Part shown: positions 1 through 7,500 of the stretch, piece after piece
Layout of the letters: each line of letters opens with the position of its first letter
Position numbering within the stretch: position 1 is the stretch's first letter
Origin: Candidatus Hecatellales archaeon ex4484_218
Lineage (GTDB): Archaea; Thermoproteota; Bathyarchaeia; Hecatellales; Hecatellaceae
DNA length: 11,515 bases
Direction: 5' to 3'
Assembly: GCA_002254975.1 (NCBI GenBank)
Contig: NJEB01000006.1
Span: forward strand, 1-11,515
Program-made: the position numbers and the translations under genes
The notes under the pieces: generated by a model
Seen by the model: only the letters and a program-made list of their open reading frames with translations
Databases searched by the model: none
What the model was told of the DNA's origin: nothing

Positions 1-217
1 AGTTGTTCCTTTAACCGTAAATAGTCTTTATGATTTTAATCCTTTAAACGATGCTTTAACCTTTAACCAAGATGAAAAAATTAGGGTTAAAATCAAAAAT
101 GCACAAAAAATTAAGATTGATGGAGTGGATTATGGGCCTTATAAGGAGGAAATTTTAAGTTTACCTGCATCTGTTGCTATGTTTTACATTTGTAGAGGAA
201 AAGCAACCCCTATCTAA
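1..217 (+). CDS. priS: DNA primase small (catalytic) subunit PriS, C-terminal part only
   Basis: The frame is open from the window edge and encodes 71 residues ending in TAA at 215-217; the start lies outside the window. The fragment reads V-V-P-L-T-V...LYDFNPLNDA, then a basic beta-rich stretch, then YGPYKEEILSLP and AMFYICRGKATPI. A 'FdPf-dA' segment followed by a short all-beta tail ending in a hydrophobic 'a-f-l-i-C-R-G-a' block is what I know from the C-terminus of archaeal PriS, the catalytic subunit of the replicative primase that makes primers with PriL. The catalytic aspartates are upstream and not visible. The YGPY...LP part also resembles a GINS B domain, so a second GINS-like protein is the alternative. 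The gap to the next gene is short, and priS next to gins is a common archaeal order. Confidence 0.72.
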   Translation, partial: VVPLTVNSLYDFNPLNDALTFNQDEKIRVKIKNAQKIKIDGVDYGPYKEEILSLPASVAMFYICRGKATPI

Positions 218-238
218 AACATGTTAAGGTTAGAAGAC

Positions 239-781
239 ATGTATACTAAACTTTACAAAGCATGGTTAAATGAAGAAGAAAAAAGTGAAATTCAACCCTT
301 ACCTGAAAATTTTTACTCGGAGGTTTCATCTTACCTAAAAAGTTTAAGGTCTGAAATGAAAGGTTTGGATGAAAAATCTTTAAAAGCAAAACTAAAACAT
401 CAAGAAATTCAAAAAGCTTATTGGCTAGCAAAAAGTTTAATAACCAAAAGGTTTGAAAAAATTGTTAAAACATTATTTAAAGAGAAAAAGAAAATTAACC
501 AAAACAATTTAACGGTTGAAGAAAAATTGGTTTATCAACATTTAGATGAAGCCTTTAAAAAAATGGATGAAATTGTGAGAAGAATTCTTGAAGGAAAAAC
601 TTTAGATTTAGAAGAAAAAACGGGGAAGCTTATTTTAAGGTTTTTAAAGGATACACCCTCATTGGTTGGTTTAAACTTAAAAACTTATGGTCCGTTTAAA
701 GCAGAAGATTTAGCTTCAATTCCTATTAAAAATGTGGAAAAACTTATCGGTTATGGGATAGTTAAAAAGGTAGAGGTTTAA
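239..781 (+). CDS. GINS complex subunit, Gins51 type
   Basis: A 180-residue protein with the order expected for archaeal Gins51: a helical A domain at the N-terminus (LYKAWLNEE, then LPENFYSEV) and a small B domain at the C-terminus (YGPFKAEDLASIP, then LIGYGIVKKVEV). GINS bridges the MCM helicase and the GAN/Cdc45-like nuclease in the CMG-type replisome. The middle (about residues 40-125) is lysine- and glutamate-rich and strongly helical. I prefer ATG 239 because AAGGT at 226-230 lies 8 bases upstream; ATG 221 would add six residues (MLRLED) and sits only three bases after the priS stop, without a visible binding site. Tight packing with priS suggests co-transcription and coordinated supply of primase and helicase accessory factor. 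The family call rests on recognised motifs, not on an alignment. Confidence 0.85.
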   Translation: MYTKLYKAWLNEEEKSEIQPLPENFYSEVSSYLKSLRSEMKGLDEKSLKAKLKHQEIQKAYWLAKSLITKRFEKIVKTLFKEKKKINQNNLTVEEKLVYQHLDEAFKKMDEIVRRILEGKTLDLEEKTGKLILRFLKDTPSLVGLNLKTYGPFKAEDLASIPIKNVEKLIGYGIVKKVEV

Positions 782-800
782 CAAAAAGAATATTTAGAAA

Positions 801-813
801 GAAAACTTTAAAC
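801..813 (+). promoter_or_regulatory. Possible TATA/BRE promoter for the rpl44e-nop10 operon
   Basis: GAAAACTTTAAAC combines an A-rich BRE-like element with a TTTAAA TATA-like box. A start about 25 bases further on would fall near 835-840 and leave a leader of about 20 bases before the L44e start. The gap between gins and rpl44e (75 bp) is the largest between plus-strand genes in the first 2.4 kb, which fits an internal promoter. The base composition is AT-rich throughout, so chance occurrence is likely enough to keep confidence modest. Confidence 0.35.
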
Positions 814-844
814 TAAAAGGAAAAATCTGTTAAAGGTTTAGGGT

Positions 845-850
845 AGGTGA
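845..850 (+). promoter_or_regulatory. Ribosome binding site deciding the rpl44e start
   Basis: AGGTGA is a strong match to the archaeal anti-Shine-Dalgarno end of 16S rRNA. It lies six bases upstream of the ATA at 857 and overlaps the in-frame TGA at 848-850, which excludes any start further upstream. The nearly identical AAGGTGA precedes rps27e at a similar distance from its ATG. Confidence 0.7.
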
Positions 851-856
851 AAAACA

Positions 857-1135
857 ATAGAACTCCCAAAAACTCTTCGAACTTATTGTCCAAAATGTAA
901 AACTCATACTGTTCATACTGTTTCAATTTATAGAAAAGGTAGGGATAGAGCATTAGCTGCTGGTGCAAGACATCATGAAAGAGAAAAACATGGATATGGA
1001 GGCCAAAAATATCCTGAACTTAGAAGAACAGCAAAAACAACCAAAAAAGTTGTTATGAAGCTTACATGTAAACAATGTGGATATATTCTTCAAAGAAAAG
1101 GTGTTAGATTAAGAAAAGCCACAATTAAAACTTAG
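857..1135 (+). CDS. rpl44e: Large ribosomal subunit protein L44e (apparent ATA start)
   Basis: A 92-codon frame reading (start)-E-L-P-K-T-L-R-T-Y-C-P-K-C, then a basic stretch with RHHEREKHGYGGQKYPE, and a second knuckle C71-x2-C74 followed by a basic tail. C11/C14 and C71/C74 form the zinc site of L44e, which sits near the E site of the large subunit. Length and motif spacing are complete for the family. The frame is bounded upstream by TGA at 848-850, and no ATG, GTG or TTG exists in frame before M67. The ATA at 857-859 lies where the initiator methionine of homologues stands, six bases after a good AGGTGA (845-850). I therefore call ATA as start; a single-base sequencing error or real variant changing ATG to ATA is the alternative. 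rps27e follows 18 bases after the TAG. Confidence 0.93.
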   Translation: MELPKTLRTYCPKCKTHTVHTVSIYRKGRDRALAAGARHHEREKHGYGGQKYPELRRTAKTTKKVVMKLTCKQCGYILQRKGVRLRKATIKT

Positions 1136-1153
1136 ACTGGAAGGTGAAAAAGG

Positions 1154-1354
1154 ATGGTTAAAAGGCTTAGAGAGTTAATACCTAAGCCTAGAAGTAGATT
1201 TATAAAAGTTAAATGTCCAGAATGTGGAAATGAACAAATAACTTTTAACAAGGCAGCAACAAAAGTTTATTGTAATGTTTGTGGAACACTTCTAGCAGAA
1301 CCTTCTGGAGGAAAAATTCTTCTTAAAGGAGGATTAATTGAAGAGTTAAGCTAA
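1154..1354 (+). CDS. rps27e: Small ribosomal subunit protein S27e
   Basis: A 66-residue zinc-ribbon ribosomal protein. The four ligands are C21-P-E-C24 and C40-N-V-C43, with the characteristic FIKVKCPECGN and TKVYCNVCGTLLAEPSGGK segments of S27e. It binds the small-subunit rRNA. ATG 1154 is preceded by AAGGTGA at 1141-1147. The protein is full length for archaeal S27e. It follows rpl44e by 18 bases and precedes aIF2 alpha by about 23, the standard archaeal order L44e - S27e - aIF2 alpha - Nop10, so one polycistronic message is very likely. Confidence 0.96.
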   Translation: MVKRLRELIPKPRSRFIKVKCPECGNEQITFNKAATKVYCNVCGTLLAEPSGGKILLKGGLIEELS

Positions 1355-1377
1355 AAAATTTTTTGAGGAAACCCAAA

Positions 1378-2166
1378 ATGAGCCAATCTGAAAAAAGTTT
1401 TCCTGAGGTTGGAGAGCTTGTTGTTGGAACTGTAGCTAGAATAACTGATTATGGTGCATATGTTAGCTTGGATGAGTATGGTGGTGTTGAAGGTTTACTT
1501 CATATCTCGGAGATTTCTTCAGGATGGGTAAAAAATATTGATGATTATGTTCATGAAAAACAAAAACTTGTTTTAAAAGTTTTAAGGGTTGATAAGGAAA
1601 AAGGCCATATTGACCTTTCTTTAAGAAGAGTTAGTAAAAAAGAAAAACAGGAAAAGATGGCTGAATGGAAAAAAAGAAAAAAAGCTGAATCTATTCTTGA
1701 AGTTGCAGGACAAAAACTTGGTTTAGAGCCTAAAAAATTTGTTGCTGATGTTATGTCTATTCTTGAAGATAAATTTGAAACAGCTTATGCTGGATTGGAA
1801 GAGTTTGTTGAAAGAGGGGAAGATGTTGCTGGTAAGATTAAGATTCCAAAAGAATGGGCTAAAGCTATTGTTGAGGTTGCTCAACAAAAAATAAAACCTC
1901 CAAGAGTAAAGATTAAAGGAATCCTTCAATTAACAACAACAGCACCAGATGGAATTGATATAATTAAAAAAGTTTTAATTGGATGTAAATCAGTAAAAAA
2001 ACCAAGAAAAGTAAAAATTGATATTTATACTGTTGGAGCACCAAAATATATGGTTGAAGTAACAGCTAAAAATTATAAGGATGCTGAAAAAACAATGCAA
2101 GAAATAGTTTCTTATGCTTTAAAAGAGATTAAGGAAGCTGGTGGAGAAGGAGAATTTAAACGGTAA
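1378..2166 (+). CDS. Translation initiation factor aIF2 subunit alpha
   Basis: A 262-residue aIF2 alpha. Residues about 10-85 form an S1/OB RNA-binding domain (VGTVARITDYGAYVSLDEY, GLLHISEISSGWVKNI, DLSLRRVS), followed by a helical domain (about 86-170) and a C-terminal alpha/beta domain (about 175-262) that binds the gamma subunit. aIF2 delivers initiator Met-tRNA to the small subunit. The SEISSGW loop is the region equivalent to the eukaryotic eIF2 alpha Ser51 loop. I chose ATG 1378 because GAGGA (1365-1369) lies eight bases upstream; the TTG at 1363 would place this binding site inside the gene and adds five residues. Length is normal. The gene sits in the ribosomal operon and is followed by nop10 after 14 bases. 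Confidence 0.96.
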   Translation: MSQSEKSFPEVGELVVGTVARITDYGAYVSLDEYGGVEGLLHISEISSGWVKNIDDYVHEKQKLVLKVLRVDKEKGHIDLSLRRVSKKEKQEKMAEWKKRKKAESILEVAGQKLGLEPKKFVADVMSILEDKFETAYAGLEEFVERGEDVAGKIKIPKEWAKAIVEVAQQKIKPPRVKIKGILQLTTTAPDGIDIIKKVLIGCKSVKKPRKVKIDIYTVGAPKYMVEVTAKNYKDAEKTMQEIVSYALKEIKEAGGEGEFKR

Positions 2167-2180
2167 ATGTTGATTAAAAA

Positions 2181-2372
2181 TTGAGTCCAATTCTTTTAAG
2201 AAAATGTAAAAAATGTGGTGAATATACTTTAAACCCGTTTACATGTCCAAAATGTGGTGGGGAAGTTTGCATTCCTATTCCACCAAAATTTTCACCAGAT
2301 GATAAATATGCTAAGTATAGAAGGTTGATGAAAGAAGAAGCAAGAAAACGTTTAGGTTTGGAAAATCCCTAA
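2181..2372 (+). CDS. nop10: H/ACA ribonucleoprotein protein Nop10
   Basis: A 63-residue protein with an N-terminal zinc ribbon (C9-K-K-C12, C22-P-K-C25) and a basic C-terminal helix (DDKYAKYRRLMKEEARKR), the full architecture of archaeal Nop10. It joins Cbf5, L7Ae and Gar1 in the H/ACA particle that makes guide-directed pseudouridines in rRNA. The start is TTG 2181; the nearby ATG 2167 is in another frame and runs into TGA after five codons. No strong ribosome binding site is visible, so translational coupling to aIF2 alpha (14 bases upstream) is likely. The gene ends five bases before the end of the convergent aglB. Confidence 0.95.
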   Translation: MSPILLRKCKKCGEYTLNPFTCPKCGGEVCIPIPPKFSPDDKYAKYRRLMKEEARKRLGLENP

Positions 2373-2373
2373 A

Positions 2374-2379
2374 TTTTTT
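2374..2379 (+). terminator. Short T-tract after nop10
   Basis: Six consecutive T residues directly follow the nop10 TAA, a plausible archaeal T-tract terminator for the translation operon. The tract overlaps the stop codon of the convergent aglB. It is short and no stem is seen, so the call is weak. Confidence 0.25.
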
Positions 2380-4423
2380 AAGATATACCTTTAACAATGA
2401 TTATTTGAGTTGTTATTTTTTGTTCACCTTTAACTACATATTCATGGGATGGGGAAACATAAACAATTTTACCAGCTTCAAAATTTACAGGAAAACCACA
2501 AGCATAAAGTATAATTTTTCCCAGTAAAGTGTTTTCATCAGGTAATCCATTTTTATCACGGTCAACTGTTTCCTCACTTATTTCTGGATGGTATTCATGG
2601 GCTATTCTAGCCATCCAAACCCATTTTCCCTCATCCCCATAACCCCAAGGTCTATGTTGTCCATAAACTGGGAAAGTTGTTACAAAAGCAAGAATGTAGT
2701 CTGATTTAAAGTATTTTTTTGAAAGGTTAAATGCTAAGGTTTCGTTTGAAAGAAGAACTTGTCCTATATGGGCTATTTGGGTTGTGTTTATTGTTGCATT
2801 ATCAGCCACACTTGTACTGTTTCCAGCAATAGCAACCCAATAACCGTAATCCCACCAACAAACAACAGGAACACCCTCAGGAACATTTTCATTAATCCAT
2901 TCTAAAGCATCAAACCAGTCTTCACGATGTTCCCTTAGTGGAGTGCTTGCTGAAGCTATTGTAACCGGACTATAAGCACTTTCTAAAGCTTGCATAAAGG
3001 TTGGTGTTAAAGCTAAAATAAGAATAAAAAGAAAAGCTAAACCAGCAATCGGGTTTATAGAGGGTGCAACTTTCTTTTTAACTGGAAGCCAAGCAGCCTT
3101 AACAGCCTTCATAACTGGTTTTGCTATTTGGGTAAGCCCATAAGCAGCTAATAAACATAAAACCGGGGAAAGAATAAGGTTAAGTCTGATGTAGGAAGAT
3201 GCAAAATACAATGATGTAAGACCAAAAAGAATAAGATAGATATCCTCAAGTTTTCCACGTTTAAATGCAAAATAAAACCCTACAGGTGCAAGAAAAATAA
3301 GATTTCCAAACCCTTGGTAAAAAGAAGACCATGTACTCATCCTATGTTCAGCAACAGACTCAATAATAGGTGAAGCGCTTCTTGCAACAGGATTAACAAC
3401 AGCTAAAAATTTTCCAGTAATCGGGCTAACTAAACCGGATAAATAAATTCCAGCTGAAACTATAGCTGCAACGATAATGCATAGGATAATCGGCATAAAC
3501 TTAAACTTTATTTTAATCTTAAATCTTAAACGGTTTAAGGCTTCATACATAGCAAGAACAATAAATCCTGCTAAGGTTGGAATAGCACCCATGGTTGATA
3601 ATACTCCTAATCCAGGTCTTGGGAAAGGTAGGGTTAGAAGAATGCCTATTCCCATGGTAACCAAGTAAAAGATAAGAATTTTAGATGTGTAACGTTGGGT
3701 GATTAAAGCTACAAAAACGAATAAAGGTATTAACCCAAACATATAATAGAAAACTCCCCATGAAATGTTTAGGTAGGCTAAAGCTAAACCAGCCATTATG
3801 GAATAAATTAAACCTTTTTTGAAGGAGTTTTCAGGTTTTACTGCTCTTAGAAATAGAAAACTTGCTAAAACGATAGCAAAAATTCCAACACATTCATGTT
3901 TAAAAAAACCTAAGGTTGTTCTTCCAATGTAGGCTGAGTTTAAAGCTAGAAATAAGGCTGCTAAAATTCCTGTTTCACTCCCTCCTACATCCCTTCCCCA
4001 AAAATATAGGGCTATACAGGTAACAGCAGCCATAAAAGGTGGAAGCCAAATAGCAACATCCAAAAGGGAAACATTAAATCCTTTAATTAACTGGTAAAAT
4101 GCAACTGCTGTTAAGGGTAAACCCATAGGTGTTGAGGAAGCTACATGTCGCCCGTAAGGAAACCATGTTCTTGTATCAATCCAGCTGTCTGTAAAAATCC
4201 AGCCAACACCATTATTGGTTACATGTTGAGCAACATACCAATGCCAGTATGGGTCAAATTCACTTAGATATGCACCCCATTTTAAGGGTAGAATTCTAAT
4301 GGTAAAAGCAATAAAAAACACTAATGTAAGACAAACAATTTGAATTATTTGGTTAACTTTAGGTCCTCCAAAAGGAAGACTTATTTTTCCGGTAAAGCTT
4401 AAGAATTTTTTGTTTTTAAACAA
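2378..4423 (-). CDS. aglB: Oligosaccharyltransferase catalytic subunit AglB/STT3
   Basis: A 681-residue GT-C transferase that moves a lipid-linked glycan to Asn in N-x-S/T on the outer face of the membrane. The N-terminal two thirds (about 25-475) hold around a dozen membrane helices; the rest is a soluble external domain. Visible catalytic elements are the acidic motif EFDPYWHW (D57), FFKHE (H176-E177), the SVSE/TIXE-like ESVAEH (355-360) in the long external loop, an arginine in SYIRLNLIL (R413), and the WWDYG sequon-binding motif (523-527). Start: TTG 4423, with GAGG (minus strand, 4431-4434) seven bases upstream. Length is in the usual shorter archaeal range. The external domain carries five sequons at N535-N566. 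It is convergent with nop10 and divergent from ileS, so it is probably transcribed alone from its own promoter. Confidence 0.96.
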   Translation of the reverse strand: MFKNKKFLSFTGKISLPFGGPKVNQIIQIVCLTLVFFIAFTIRILPLKWGAYLSEFDPYWHWYVAQHVTNNGVGWIFTDSWIDTRTWFPYGRHVASSTPMGLPLTAVAFYQLIKGFNVSLLDVAIWLPPFMAAVTCIALYFWGRDVGGSETGILAALFLALNSAYIGRTTLGFFKHECVGIFAIVLASFLFLRAVKPENSFKKGLIYSIMAGLALAYLNISWGVFYYMFGLIPLFVFVALITQRYTSKILIFYLVTMGIGILLTLPFPRPGLGVLSTMGAIPTLAGFIVLAMYEALNRLRFKIKIKFKFMPIILCIIVAAIVSAGIYLSGLVSPITGKFLAVVNPVARSASPIIESVAEHRMSTWSSFYQGFGNLIFLAPVGFYFAFKRGKLEDIYLILFGLTSLYFASSYIRLNLILSPVLCLLAAYGLTQIAKPVMKAVKAAWLPVKKKVAPSINPIAGLAFLFILILALTPTFMQALESAYSPVTIASASTPLREHREDWFDALEWINENVPEGVPVVCWWDYGYWVAIAGNSTSVADNATINTTQIAHIGQVLLSNETLAFNLSKKYFKSDYILAFVTTFPVYGQHRPWGYGDEGKWVWMARIAHEYHPEISEETVDRDKNGLPDENTLLGKIILYACGFPVNFEAGKIVYVSPSHEYVVKGEQKITTQIIIVKGIS

Positions 4424-4464
4424 CTTTTTTCCTCGAAGGGTTTATCTTTAATGTTTAATGTCAA

Positions 4465-4472
4465 ATTTAAAG
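4465..4472 (-). promoter_or_regulatory. Possible TATA box of aglB
   Basis: Read on the minus strand this is CTTTAAAT, the same TTTAAA core as the candidate box before rpl44e. A transcript starting about 25 bases downstream (near 4443) would have a leader of about 20 bases that contains the GAGG at 4431-4434 and the TTG start. Confidence 0.4.
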
Positions 4473-4490
4473 TTAATAAAAAAACTCCGA

Positions 4491-4532
4491 TATATTGTTT
4501 GTTGTTGGTAAAGGTAAGGAAAAACATAAAAT
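4491..4532 (+). promoter_or_regulatory. Candidate promoter elements of ileS
   Basis: Two TATA-like stretches are possible: TATATT at 4491-4496 (leader about 60 bases) and ACATAAAAT at 4524-4532 preceded by GGAAAA (leader under 30 bases). The second has the better BRE-like context but would place the transcript start almost on the GAGGA at 4553-4557. I cannot decide between them. Confidence 0.3.
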
Positions 4533-4566
4533 GGGGTTAAAAACATTTTTTCGAGGAAAAACTTTG

Positions 4567-4593
4567 ATGTGGTTTGACCATGAAGGAGATTAA
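4567..4593 (+). other. Possible 8-codon upstream ORF overlapping the ileS start
   Basis: ATG 4567 (with TTG 4564 directly before it in frame) follows GAGGA (4553-4557) at nine bases and encodes MWFDHEGD before TAA at 4591-4593. It runs in a different frame from ileS and overlaps its ATG at 4580. It has the best ribosome binding site of the region, while the ileS ATG has only a weak GGT upstream. It contains no isoleucine codon, so a classic attenuator peptide sensing Ile is not supported. Confidence 0.3.
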
Positions 4594-7500
4594 GGAAACT
4601 TACAATCCAGTTAAGGTTGAAGAAGAAATCCAGAAATGGTGGAAAGAAAACAATATTCAAGAAAAAGTTTTTAGTTTTCGTAAAGGAGCAAAACTTTTTA
4701 GGTTTTTGGAGGGCCCCCCAACAGCTAATGGGTTTATGCATATTGGTCATGCTAGAGGTCGAACGATGAAGGATGTTGTTTTAAGATTTGAAACTATGCG
4801 TGGTAAAAATGTTTGGCGAAAAGGAGGTTGGGATTGTCAAGGTTTACCTGTTGAAATTGAAGTTGAAAAAAATTTAAAAATTAAATCTAAACGTGATATT
4901 GAAAAAATTGGTTTGGATGTTTTTGTTAAGGAATGTAATAGACTTGTAGATTTTTATATTGAACATTGGAGAAAAAATTCTGAAAGATTAGCCGTATGGC
5001 TTGACTATGATAATGCGTATCAAACAAGAAAAGATGATTATATTGAGTTTGTTTGGTGGTTTATTAAAAAAGCTCATGAAAAAGGTTTACTGAAAGAAGA
5101 CTTAAAGGTTGTTCCAACATGTCCAAGATGTGAAACTTCTCTTTCAAGTCATGAGGTAAGCTTAGGTTATGCAACCATTAAAGACCCATCCATCTATGTA
5201 AAATTTAAACTTGAAAAAAAACCTAACGAGTATATTTTAATTTGGACAACAACTCCATGGACCCTTCCTGGAAATGAAGCTGTTGCAGTTCATCCTGAAG
5301 CAAACTATGCAAAATTAAGGGTAGATAACGAAATATGGATTGTTGGTGAAAAACTTGCTGAAAAGGTTATGGATGAATTAAAAATTAAAAACTACAGTAA
5401 AATTGAAACTGTTAAGGGTAAAGATTTGGAGGGACTTAAATATATTCATCCATTGGTTGAAGAGGTCCCTAATCATAAAAAACATACAGGCAGGTTTGAC
5501 CATGCTATAATTTGTGCTGAACATGTAACTTTGGAGGAGGGGACAGGGTGTGTTCATACAGCTCCTGCTCATGGACCTGAAGATTTTGATGTTGGAATTG
5601 AATATGGAATTAAAATTTTTTGTCCAGTAGACCAAACCGGACATTTTACAGTGGAGGGGGGAAAATATTTTGGTTTGTATTTTAAGGATGCTGATAAACA
5701 AATCATGGAAGACTTGAAAAGAAAAGGTTTACTGGTTTTTTATGGGGAAGTTGAACATGAGTATCCTTTATGTTGGAGATGTGATACTCCTCTTCTTTAT
5801 AGGGTTGATAAACAATGGTTTCTTAAAGTTTCAAATTTAAGAGAAAAGCTTGTTGATGAAAACAAGAAAGTAGAATGGATTCCAAGATGGGCTGGAGAAA
5901 ACAGGTTTGGTGAATGGTTAGCAAACGCAGAGGATTGGTGTATTTCTAGAGCAAGAATTTGGGGGACACCTTTAAACATTTGGAAATGTAAAAAATGTGG
6001 AAACATTAAAGTTGTTGGTACAAGAAACGAGTTAAAAAGACTGGCTAAAAAGCTTCCAGCTTATTTTGAGCTTCATCGTCCATGGATAGACCAGGTTATT
6101 CTTCCATGTGAAAAATGTGGGGATGAAATGGTTAGAGTCCCTTTTGTGGTTGATTGTTGGCTGGATTCTGGGGTTGCTCATGCTGCAAGTTTAAACTATT
6201 TACAAAGTCAAGAATTGTTTAAAAAACTTTATCCATATGATTTTATTACTGAGGCTGTAGACCAAACTAGAGGATGGTTTTATTCACTTTTGGTTACAGC
6301 AACCATCCTCTTTAATTCTTCACCTTACAAAAAAGTTCTCTGTCAAGGTCATGTTTTGGATAAGTTTGGCCAAAAAATGTCTAAATCTAGAGGGAATGTT
6401 GTTTGGGCTGAGGAAGCTATAAAAACTTATGGTTCAGATGTTTTAAGAGCTTACCTAATATGGAAAATAACCCCTGAAGATGCTTTACTTTTTGACCCAG
6501 ATGAAGTTAAACAGATAAAAAGAATTTTAGGAATAATTTGGAATGTGTTTGTTTTTGCAACAACCTACATGGTTCTTGACAAATTTAACCCTGAAGATTG
6601 GCCCTTAGAAAAAGTTTACAATAAACTTCAGATTGAAGATAAATGGATTCTTTCAAGATGTCAAAATGTAATTAAAAATGTAACTGAGAATTTGGAGAAA
6701 CTTCAGCTTCATAAGGCTTTAAGAGAAATTTTTGATTTTATGGTTGAAGATGTAAGCAGATTTTATGTTAGACTTATACGTAGGAGAACATGGATTGAAA
6801 CCGAGGAAACAGAAAAATTTACAGCTTATACAACCCTTTACACAATTTTAACAGAAATTCTAAAACTTTTAAGTCCATTTACACCACATTTTACAGAAAT
6901 TCTTCATCAACATCTACCCATAAAAGGTTTGGAAAGTATCCATATGGCTGATTGGCCAACTATAAATGAGAGATTTTTAGATTTAAAGTTAGAGGAAGAT
7001 TTTAAGGTTTGTAGAGAAACTGTTAAAGCTGTTTTAACTGCAAGACAAAGAAAAAGATTTAAATTAAGATGGCCTGCAAAAACAGTTTTAATTTCACCAT
7101 CCAACAAAAATGTTAGAGAATCACTTCTTAGACTAAAAAATGTTTTAATGAATCAAACCAATGTTAAAGATGTTATTATTTTAGATGTTAATGAAAAACC
7201 ATCCTTTATTAAGATTAAAGTTAAACCTTCACCAAGTCTAGGTGTAAAACTAAAATCCTTAACACCAAAAGTTTTAGAAAAATTAAGCCAAATAGGAGAT
7301 GAAAACCTAACTAAAAAACTTTTAGAAGAAAAAAAGATAGAAGTAGAGATTAATGGTGAAAAAATAGTTTTAGATGAAGAAGATTTTAAAATTTTTGAGG
7401 AAATCCCAGAATCTATTTCAAAAGAGGATTTTGTTTATGGTTGTGTTTTTGTTGATGTAACAAAAACACCTGAAATTGTTGCTGAAGCTTTAGCTAAGGA

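Larger units (their letters stand above)
4426..4561. repeat. 12-bp inverted repeat in the two divergent leaders of aglB and ileS
   Basis: TTCGAGGAAAAA reads on the plus strand at 4550-4561 and on the minus strand at 4437-4426, a perfect 12-bp inverted repeat spaced by 112 bp. Each arm contains a GAGGA ribosome binding site directly upstream of a gene start. The arms may therefore be two similar leaders, or a shared regulatory site. Confidence 0.6.

Noticed and set aside
221..238. ATG 221 as the gins start.
   Set aside because: Possible, but ATG 239 has AAGGT at a good distance and gives an N-terminus more like the family; the difference is six residues.
848..850. TGA read-through (or selenocysteine) to give rpl44e an upstream start.
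   Set aside because: L44e homologues begin at the following codons, the TGA is part of the ribosome binding site, and there is no reason for read-through.
1363..1377. TTG 1363 as the aIF2 alpha start.
   Set aside because: It would place the GAGGA binding site inside the gene; ATG 1378 follows that site at normal spacing.
2373..2377. An RNA gene or mobile element between nop10 and aglB.
   Set aside because: Only five bases separate the stop codons.
3477..3668. Plus-strand ORF inside aglB, and similar ORFs opposite or inside ileS, topA, aIF2 alpha and the surface-protein gene.
   Set aside because: They lie entirely within strongly conserved genes in other frames, have no recognisable domains, and show the compositional bias expected of shadow frames.
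4567..4593. Isoleucine-sensing attenuation by the mini-ORF before ileS.
   Set aside because: The peptide has no isoleucine codon and no following hairpin plus T-tract is visible.
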